Shown here piece by piece: positions 56,181 through 64,000 of a stretch of 64,000 bases of DNA. Every line of letters begins with the position of its first letter. Position 1 is the stretch's first letter. A program made the position numbers and the translations under genes. Source of the stretch: Limonium bicolor (Eukaryota > Streptophyta > Magnoliopsida > Caryophyllales > Plumbaginaceae); contig CM041779.1 of NCBI GenBank assembly GCA_023374045.1, positions 297,176,167 through 297,240,166 of the forward strand, written 5' to 3'. The notes beneath the pieces were generated by a model. It had not been told where the DNA came from. It worked only from the letters and a program-made list of their open reading frames with translations, and did not search any database.

Positions 56181-57790
56181 TGATGAGTGTGAGATATGAA
56201 TGGTTTTGGTAGTCTTTAATGCCTAATTTGTGTACACGCATCAACAATATTCCACACTTATCTTACGTTTTCCTTTGGTTTGTTGTTTGTTAAGGCTTGA
56301 TACTCTTTTTCTATGTTAAATGCAGAGAAAAGCCAAGGAAACACTAGATTTACTCACAAGGGAGATAATGCAACAAACGGGGGTCGAATCGGAGTCAAGA
56401 TAAAGAATTTGGAGGATTTTGAAGGAATGTCCGAACTTGTGTCCGAACTTCCAAGTTCGGACGCAAGTCGAGGGTTTGTGTGCTGCGCCTGATGGAATGT
56501 CCGAACTTCAGTCCGAGCATCGAAGTTCGGACATAGTTAAGAAAGCCGGAGGTCTGATGTACGGAGCATGTCCGAACTTGTGTCCGAACATCAAAGTTCG
56601 GACACAGTCGAAACTTTCAGGCTTGAAGCGCTCAGAACACTGTGTCCGGACATTGAAGTCCGGACCAATGTTCGGACAGGACGAAAAATTCAGCACAAAC
56701 TCGGCGTTTTGAAGGGAAAAGAGAGAGAAAAAGTCTATTTAACTGACCTAATCAGAGGAGAAAGGTATTCATTCATCATCGATCATTACAACACACTCTC
56801 TCACGCTGATAAACGAAGTTCTCTCCATTCATCCACGCCAATTGCATCAGTTCACCTTCATCCACATTCACCAATCATATCGACATCGTTCTGGAGGAGC
56901 ATCGACAGAAGGAAGTGCGACCATCATCTTCAACCTTGCACCTGCAGCCATCGATACTGGATAATCGTTCAACAGAAGGGTTTTCTTCCTTTAGATGATT
57001 TCTATGTTGATTGTATTTATCTGTTCCATTGCAATGTCTGGCTAGTAGGGATTTAACTCTGGGGTAGGGTTTGTTCAAGATGGATTCAATGTAGTTAAGA
57101 TTCTGCAGTTTGATTATGAGATTGTGACGGATTGTTTCCAGGTTAATGATTATCAATTTTCTTCTCTACTAATTTCGCGAGTTATAGAGTTGTTTTGCGA
57201 AACCTATTAAGATCAGACAAGGTGATTAATAGGGAGTTCGAATTAACCTGGGAATTTGGGGAAGGATTAGTCGGATAGATAATCTTTCCTACGAACGCTA
57301 ACAATTCTTTGTGCTTATTCCACCTATATGTGTTTTGCCAACTGCTAGATTAGAGTTGTCACGTTCTGATAGGTGAGCTCTTCAATGAACTAGGATTTAG
57401 CATTGAAAGAGATAGAAAGAATTGGCCTTTCCGTTTCTCATAATTAAATTGTAGGAGTTACTAGATTCAACCAGAAAAGAACAACCCGAGCCCAGAGTTC
57501 CACTCATATTATCAAACTCATCATTCATTTTTACCGATTGCTTAATTCAATCCCGATTTACATTTATTTGATTCAGTTCCAAAAACAATTCACAACCCCG
57601 CTGAGTTTCCAGTTTTCTTAGGATTTAGGATAGGACTTAGGCTTATTTATTCAAGTCCCACGGTTCGATACTTGGTTGCTTAACTGTCTATTCTGTAGTG
57701 ACCGGGATTTTTGCAACCCGACAGACTTATTGATTTATTATTTTCTAGATTAATTTGTTTAGTTTTAGTAGATCAATTTCCCTATTTGCA
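56181..57790 (+). repeat. Athila LTR-B2
   Basis: It is 1,610 bp, nearly identical to LTR-B1, with the module array at 56429-56677. It again joins its left neighbour (mid-RT) through GGTT only. Confidence 0.93.
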
Positions 57791-57793
57791 AAA

Positions 57794-57811
57794 TGGCGTC
57801 GTTGTCGGGGA
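57794..57811 (+). other. Mutated primer-binding site (unit 3)
   Basis: TGGCGTCGTTGTCGGGGA differs from the tRNA-Asp site at two positions, both C to T, as expected from deamination of methylated cytosine. Confidence 0.85.
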
Positions 57812-58477
57812 CTTGACTTTGTCTAGTCCTTTGCCCTGGTTGTCAATTGTTTTTACTTTACTTTATTTTTATTTCTTATTTTTTCAGTTTTAGTTATACT
57901 TGTTTATTTTACTTTATTTTATTTTCACTATTTATTTCTTTCTTGTTTTAATTTAATTATAATTTAAATTTGGTGTTTATTAGTTTCGGTTTATCTTTAA
58001 TTATAATTTAGTTATGTTTCTTAGTTTTGTTCTATTTTCGTAATTTTATGTTTCTTGTGTTTATTTGGATTTCGTCATAATTTTAATTTGGTTACTTAGT
58101 TGTTTATATATTATTATTTTTTTATTTTAGTTGATTTCTTTCATATTACTCTGTTTTGTTCTTAGTTTATTTGTTTTAGTTATTTAATTATTATTTTTTG
58201 TTATTTCATTATAGTTTAGTTTTTTTTTATTCTATTGTTAGGTTATTTTGTTTTAGCTATTTCTTCAATTTTTATGTCATTTTATTTTATTTTATTATTT
58301 TCTTTTTATTGTTATTGTTATTTTATTTTTTAGCTATTTCACCATTTTTTTATAGTTTATTTCTTCTTGTTTTATTTTAGTTCCAATTTGATTTGTGTGG
58401 ATGTTCAACTGTTTTTGTTTCATTTTATTTTCACTTTTCTGTTTACTTTGTTTTTAATTTTCTACCTACTTTTGGTA
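57812..58477 (+). repeat. T-rich low-complexity leader
   Basis: About 650 bp dominated by TTTA/TTTTATT on the plus strand with few G or C. Reading frames here are artefacts of composition. Confidence 0.75.
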
Positions 58478-59328
58478 ATGGCACAGTGGAGCCCCATCGA
58501 TGGTCGTGTTTATTCAGTTGGTGCTAGTTCTTCCCGGACTCCGGTTCCCTTGATTCAGAACATAGTTGCTAACCAGTCACAATTGAAAACCACAATGAGA
58601 AGTATGATGGAAATGCTAGAGCAACTAACTAAGGGACAGACTCTTGTTTGGACAATGGAGCAGGTGTCTTCTGGTTCGCTGAATCCATTTTCCTATGATT
58701 TGTGCTGCTCGCAGTGTGGGGGTAATCACGAGTTCGAAGATTGCCCCGAAATTGAAGAGATGAGGCGGATTGAGGCGCAATTCGAACATGAATCATTTTA
58801 TTCACAGGATATTTATTGCTCGTATTGCGGGGACCTCATGAGATCGATGATTGTCTCGAATTTCAAGAGCAATTGTGGTTAGAGGATCAACCAGACTACC
58901 TACAGAAAATCACTCTTCAGCAGCAGGCTTCAATCTTGAACAATGTAGTGGAGCAACCTGTTGAATTCTCAATTTGCCCTCCTTCTCCACCCTTGGTTCT
59001 AGACAAAGAAGATGTCCACATCCTAGATTTTACAAGGGAGGAGCCACCACTGCCCTGCCATCATCAAAGTTTCTTTGAGCCTCACCCACAGGAGGAGGAT
59101 GTTTACATCCTTCAATTTGAGGAAGAACAACAATCAACACCTGGTCTTCTACTTGAGACCCATTACCGTCAAGACCTCCTCAAACATCAGGTTTTGTGGA
59201 GTACTTATTTTCCTATTTTATATGTTGAGGAAACATTTTGCTTTGATCCAGGTGGCTTACTACTAATTGTAGTCCACTTCTTATTCCCGTTGACACCATT
59301 GTCAACTTTTATTTTTGATCCGGGATAA
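58478..59328 (+). pseudogene. Gag C-terminal / zinc-knuckle ORF of unit 3, one frameshift
   Basis: ATG 58478 opens MAQWSPIDGRVYSVGASSSR, which aligns with the part of the Athila gag just after the capsid (RQWSNSGGRVFTVGQTSSR). A knuckle CCSQCGGNHEFEDC follows, then a second one YCSYCG...HEIDDC, across which the frame shifts (58816-58882). The second part, FQEQLWLEDQPDYLQKI and an acidic tail, is shared with the ORF at 18284-18952. The element thus keeps the RNA-binding end of Gag and has lost the capsid. Confidence 0.75.
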
Positions 59329-60373
59329 CGAAGCGAGAGTCTAGCCAAAGACTATAAAGATGGACAGCTAACTGGGAGGCAACCCGGTGGTAAAGTTTGT
59401 TTTTATTGGTTTTTTCTAGTTTTATTTTGTCTCTAGGTTTATTTTAGTTTAATTTCTGTTAGAAGTGATGGTGGTGCCCGTGCTACTAATGCAACGCTTC
59501 TAGCGTCATTTGGTGTTTTATTAAGTGTGTGTAGGTGCAACGTTTTTTGGTATTCCTATCTCTCCAAGGTTGGACACTTGCTTGGACGCAAGTGTGAGGA
59601 ACGTTTCTACCCTGGTGTTCAAGCTTCAGTGTGAGGAAGGGAACCTTCCTCAATATACCAGGGAGTCTCAGTTTCTCAATCTTTGTTGCTTATGTTCAGC
59701 CTATCATGCTTTTTAATGTTTATTTGATTTGTTAGTATGTGATGTGATGAATGAAATCCTTCGACTGGCATATTTTGAAAGGTCTTATCTTGATTTTATT
59801 TGTGAACAATGAGGACATGCTCCCTCATTAAGTGTGAGGAAGGGGGAGATCTTTCTGAAGTGTCAGCCATTTATTTTGCATCCCGCACTAATTTTTGATT
59901 GGTCTTGGGCTATATAGGGGTAAGTTCCTTGGAATGCGTCTATGTGTTGAATACTTGTGGATCTTTCGTTGTGAGTCGAGTCCGGTGATGACTTTAAGGA
60001 TTGGTTTGTTCAAAGCTGTGTGTTCTCATATTTTAGAAATGACTAAATTTTATTAATGTCTGTGGACAAGTTGGTTATGGAGTCAGAACTGGTTTAACCT
60101 GGGACCTTGGGAATGATGAGAATGTCTGGAATGAAGGATAAAGGCAGGTACTCCTCTGATCTGATTATTCCCGTTTTTACTTCCTGATTGACTTCTTCAC
60201 AGTCTTTTGTTTTAAAAAGTGTGCTTTATTGTTTGAGAGACACGCAGTTAAGGGCAGATCGATTTTTGGTAATTATTGTGTCTTTAACTCCTTATTTTGT
60301 GCAATCCCGAGGTTTGGCCCTGAGGCATTCTGAGACAGTTTACTCCTGCTTTGCTTGAGGACAAGCAAAGGTT
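59329..60373 (+). other. 3' non-coding region of unit 3 with internal PPT-like copies
   Basis: No gene. AGTGTGAGGA occurs at 59591, 59628 and 59831, matching the terminal tract. GAGGACATGC...TTAAGTGTGAGG aligns with 19381-19410 of the other non-autonomous element. Confidence 0.7.
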
Positions 60374-60388
60374 AAGTGTGAGGAGGTT
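60374..60388 (+). other. Polypurine tract of unit 3
   Basis: AAGTGTGAGGAGGTT lies directly before LTR-B3. It is the only complete tract in the composite array. Confidence 0.8.
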
Positions 60389-61983
60389 TGATGAGTGTGA
60401 GATATGAATGGTTTTGGTAGTCTTTTACTACCTAATTTGTGTACACGCATCAACCAATATTCCACACTTCTTACGTTTTCCTTTGGTTTGCTGTTTGTTA
60501 AGGCTTGATACTCTTTTTCTATGTTAAATGCAGAGAAAAGCCAAGGAAACACTAGATTTACTCACAAGGGAGATAATGCAACAAACGGGGGTCGAATCGG
60601 AGTCAAGATAAAGAATTTGGAGGATTTTGAAGGAATGTCCGAACTTGTGTCCGACTTCCATTCGGACGCAAGTCGAGGGTTTGTGTGCTGCGCCTGATGG
60701 AATGTCCGAACTTCAGTCCGAGCATCGAAGTTCGGACATAGTTAAGAAAGCTGGAGGTCTGATGTACGGAGCATGTCCTAACTTGTGTCCGAACATCTAA
60801 GTTCGGACACAAGTCGAAACTTTCAGGCTTGAAGCGCTCAGAACACGGTCCGAACATTGAGTCCGGACCAATGTTCGGACAGGAAAAATTCAGCACAAAC
60901 TCGGCGTTTTGAAGGGAAAAGAGAGAGGAAAGTCTATTTAACTGACCTAATCAGAGGAGAAAGGTATTCATTCATCATCGATCCTGACAACACACTCTCT
61001 CACGCTGATAAACGAAGTTCTCTCCCATTCACCATGCCAATTGCATCAGTTCACCTTCATCCACATTCACCAATCATATCGACATCGTTCTGGAGGAGCA
61101 TCGATAGAAGGAAGTGCAACCATCATCTTCAACCTTGCGCCTGCAGCCATCGATACTGGATAATCGTTCAACAGAAGGGTTTTCTTCCTTTAGATGATTT
61201 CTATGTTGATTGTATTTATCTTTCCATTGCAATGTCTGGCTAGTAGGGATTTAACTCTGGGGTAGGGTTTGTTCAAGATGGATTCAATGTAGTTAAAGAT
61301 TCTGCAGTTTGATTATGAGATTGTGACGGATTGTTTCCAGTTAATGATTATCAATTTTCTTCTCTACTAATTTCGCGAGTTATAGAGTTGTTTTGCGAAA
61401 CCTATTAAGATCAGACAAGGTGATTAATAGGGAGTTCGAATTAACCTGGGAATTTGGGAAGGATTAGTCGATAGATAATCTTTCCTACGAACGCTACAAT
61501 TCTTATGCTTATTCCACCTATATGTGTTTTGCCAACTGCTAGATTAGAGTTGTCACGTTCTGATAGGTGAGCTCTTCAATGAACTAGGATTTAGCATTGA
61601 AAGAGATAGAAAGAATTGGCCTTTCCGTTTCTCATAATTAAATTGTAGGAGTTACTAGATTCAACCAGAAAGAACAACCCGGGCCCAGAGTTCCACTCAT
61701 ATTATCAAACTCATCATTCATTTTTACCGATTGCTTAATTCAATCCCGATTTACATTTATTTGATTCAGTTCCAAAAACAATTCACAACCCCCCTGAGTT
61801 TCCAGTTTTCTTAGGATTTAGGATAGGACTTAGGCTTATTTATTCAAGTCCCACGGTTCGATACTTGGTTGCTTAACTGTCTATTCTGTAGTGACCGGGA
61901 TTTTTGCAACCCGACAGACTTATTGATTTATTATTTTCTAGATTAATTTGTTTAGTTTTAGTAGATCAATTTCCCTGTTTGCA
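60389..61983 (+). repeat. Athila LTR-B3 (3' terminal)
   Basis: It is 1,595 bp, B-type throughout to its CTGTTTGCA end, and followed by the TSD GTTAC. It carries many one-base losses and eroded modules (60637-60880) relative to LTR-B1 and B2. Confidence 0.92.
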
Positions 61984-63171
61984 GTTACTTCATTTATGTT
62001 TAACAAAATATTATTTTAAACTGTAAATTAATATCTATAATGTTTGTACGAAAACAATAAACACATTGCATGTAACTAAGTTAACTAACTTGTGTCGTAA
62101 AAATACCATATTGCCAAACAACTTCAAATATATCCGCATAAAACAACCATCAAATTATACTGTAAAAAAGCTACAAAAAAAACCATGTCAAACAAAGCCC
62201 ATAGTTTCTACCAGAACTCATAAGTAAACGTCCTTCCTAAACAAGTCAAATTGATCCTTCTCTTTATAAATACATCATATACTGTTGTGTCAACTACTAA
62301 TAGAGTTAACGATAGCCTGGTTTATAACCTATGACAAATATTCGGTGCGTTTGTGCGAGCAACGTCTTAGGCAGCATTTTGGTGTGGAACCCGTGTGGGA
62401 CCCACTGGATCCACAATTTTCCACTACTTTATTTATATGGGCCCCACATTTTTTTTACTTATTTCAGCACCTAGATATGATAGCTAACACAAACAGTCCA
62501 CAAACGGATTACAGATTACACACAACAAACTAGACCTGATGAAACCTATTTAACATAATTACACATTGTCTGGCTGGGTTTCTGTTGGGGTGCACAAAAC
62601 AAGCATGAATCTACGGTCCGGGAACATTTGGGGGTTCGTGTGCAGGGTTAGGTCCGGTTTTTTCATAGTCATCAAGGTGAATTAGGAGCGTCCTCCCCTG
62701 TTTACCTTCAAATCTTTGGTTCTCATGATGAGATTGAAGGCTTCTGCAATCTGGCTGAACCTGCAGTTGATTCAGGTTGGATCATTAGTTCGGTCGATTT
62801 GATTGTGACATCCATTGTCAGTTAAGACAAAATGGTGGGATCTGAAGCATTGTATACAATACATGGGTGATGGGTGGGTCTATTTTTGTAAAACCTAGTA
62901 ACACTTATTGTGCACGCAAGTCTAACCTACATGTATATGAAAAAGGCGTATCAAACAAAAGGGGAATCATGGATACGCAACATACTTTTACATTGAATTT
63001 TCACTTTTCAAGAGTATATGTGTCTAATTCATCCCGAATTCCACAGCATGATCAAGACAATTCTGGTTGACAAAAAAATACAGGTCTCTATATGGTGAAG
63101 AGCTACTGTGCCGACTCGAGCAAGCAATCGTAAGGTGAATCGATAAGAAAACAACCATTCAAATTTTGAAT
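61984..63171. other. Unassigned single-copy-like DNA
   Basis: AT-rich at first, then more mixed from about 62560. Minus-strand sequence around 62640-62830 could belong to further exons or the 3' end of the gene at 63172-63530, but I find no convincing frame. Confidence 0.35.
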
Positions 63172-63530
63172 TCATATACACGCGACGGAGACGGAGAAAG
63201 AAAACATAAGATACTGAAGTACTTGGATAAAACCGGTCTCATCTTGAACTGATGACTGCGTTGAAGAAGTTCCATCCGACTTCAGACTCCCTGTTGTATC
63301 AACATTCGAAACAAAAACAAACGAATGTAAAATTCAGCACCGTCGAAAATAATTCAGTTCCGACGACGACAGCCAGACATCAAACGAGGAAACAACTTAC
63401 TCGATCCACGAGCGACGGCAGCGCATGAAACAAGCAGGATAGTGAGAAGCAAAACCAAGGCCGTGAAGTTACCGCTGCTGCTGCTACTTCTCCTCCTCCT
63501 CGTTCTTTCTATTACACTTACCGTCATCAT
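63172..63530 (-). CDS. Putative small secreted or membrane protein gene, two or more exons
   Basis: On the minus strand, ATG at 63530 opens MMTVSVIERTRRRRSSSSS, then a hydrophobic stretch NFTALVLLLTILLVSCAAVA that looks like a signal peptide or anchor. A strong donor A/GTAAGT follows exon 1 (63530-63401), and an acceptor ACAACAG/GG starts exon 2 at 63290 in the matching phase (RSLKSDGTSSTQSSVQDET). If no further splicing occurs the product is 82 residues, ending at a TGA at 63172. A donor-like site at 63228 would extend it leftward. I recognise no family. This is the only candidate host gene in the window. Confidence 0.4.
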
Positions 63531-64000
63531 CTTCGCAGAAAGACAGATGAATCTGAAATTGAAGAAGCAAAAGCGAAGATCAAACAGCGGCCAAGTTTAT
63601 TGTCGTGTCTTCTGACTCTAGATTGAGAAGCGAGTAGCCGTAGATAGATCAGAGAGGGGAGCAATGAAAAGTTCTCAACAAGCTGCTAATAATGACGGGC
63701 TTGATCAGAAGGGGAATGATGGAAGACCGACGAAGGTGCTGCAAGTTGTTTCTTGTCATTCTCTGAATGTGTGCTGTGGGTGGGACGAGTATTCGTTGGC
63801 GTTGAGTGGCGGACTGTGGGTAGTGACGTGGGAGGGTGGTGGGTGGGTGGGAAGCGGGGGGTTGGGATTTTAATACCAGCGATGGCCTTAAATAAAGAGC
63901 GGCAATAGCACTAGCAACAAACGAGGGAAATTTTTCCTAACTATACCAATTTCTAGACAAAATTATTTCAGTATCAAAATGTTGTCAAGTAGAAATTTGA
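63531..64000 (-). promoter_or_regulatory. Upstream region of the right-edge gene, with G-rich block
   Basis: On the minus strand a TATA-like TTTATTTAAG lies at about 63887-63896. The plus strand carries a G-rich run with seven GGG tracts (63830-63867) able to form a quadruplex, just next to an ACGTG motif (63826-63830). A short plus-strand frame here (63664-63873) is glycine/tryptophan-rich because of the G run and is not credible. Confidence 0.4.

Larger units (their letters stand above)
47652..61983 (+). mobile_element. Composite Athila array: four LTRs, three internal segments
   Basis: Order: LTR-A (47652-49035), gag, LTR-B1 (50965-52574), gag-protease-partial RT, LTR-B2 (56181-57790), a non-autonomous internal region, LTR-B3 (60389-61983). 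The outer ends are flanked by GTTAC (47647-47651 and 61984-61988). The first LTR belongs to a clearly different subfamily from the other three, although the leader and gag behind it are nearly identical to those behind LTR-B1. It arose by recombination between Athila relatives (inference). No complete pol exists in it. Confidence 0.88.

Noticed and set aside
58198..58380. Hydrophobic frame in the T-rich leader
   Set aside because: It consists almost only of Phe, Leu, Ile and Tyr codons because of the T-rich strand, so it is compositional.
63664..63873. Plus-strand frame opposite the right-edge gene
   Set aside because: Its C-terminus is only the G-rich run, and it lies in the presumed promoter of the minus-strand gene.

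Overview
The window is repeat-rich nuclear DNA of a flowering plant. It is built almost entirely from LTR retrotransposons inserted into one another, with no bacterial-type genes. Evidence for a plant: Tekay-type chromoviruses with roughly 4-kb LTRs, Athila-type elements primed by tRNA-Asp, a Tat-lineage element with two RNase H domains and an antisense ORF, a Copia remnant, hAT- and Mutator-type MITEs, and a plant-like ALKBH1-type gene. I cannot name the species. The only candidate host gene is a small, low-confidence one at the right edge.

Layout, outermost to innermost, with target-site duplications (TSDs) read directly. (1) A Copia fragment (39704-40973) was hit by a minus-strand Tekay element whose 5' LTR is 540-1531 plus 36667-39703 and whose gag runs off the left edge. 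(2) That LTR was hit by a Tat-lineage element, 1532-36661 (TSD TGAGT, two 421-bp LTRs). (3) The Tat element was split between RNase H and integrase by a plus-strand Tekay element, 6193-30855 (TSD ACTAG). (4a) Its integrase was split by a small non-autonomous Athila-like element, 16005-21760 (TSD GCGTG). (4b) Its 3' LTR was split by a Tekay solo LTR, 25409-29485 (TSD GTATA). To the right are another solo LTR (41324-45267, TSD ACTAT), a 72-bp minisatellite carrying nested hAT and Mutator MITEs (45700-47310), and a composite Athila array with four LTRs (47652-61983, TSD GTTAC).

The most exciting part is the plus-strand Tekay element. Between its gag zinc knuckle and its protease lies an intact AlkB-type Fe(II)/2-oxoglutarate dioxygenase ORF (12249-12883). 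Its gag is split by introns with matching phases. One donor at 11954 can join in frame either to the AlkB exon (acceptor before 12249, followed by a stop and an AATAAA) or to the protease exon (acceptor before 13025). This predicts a Gag-AlkB versus Gag-Pol choice made by alternative splicing and polyadenylation. The element would thus carry a captured RNA/DNA demethylase-like enzyme as an alternative terminal exon.

A second unexplained pattern is a 34-bp three-part palindromic module: half-site, 12-bp step, half-site, inverted half-site. It recurs in arrays with a period of about 71 bp in LTRs of otherwise unrelated families (Tekay, Athila, the non-autonomous element), and base changes in one arm are compensated in the other. 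Many frames are broken. Single-base losses cluster in some repeat copies, so part of the decay may be assembly error.
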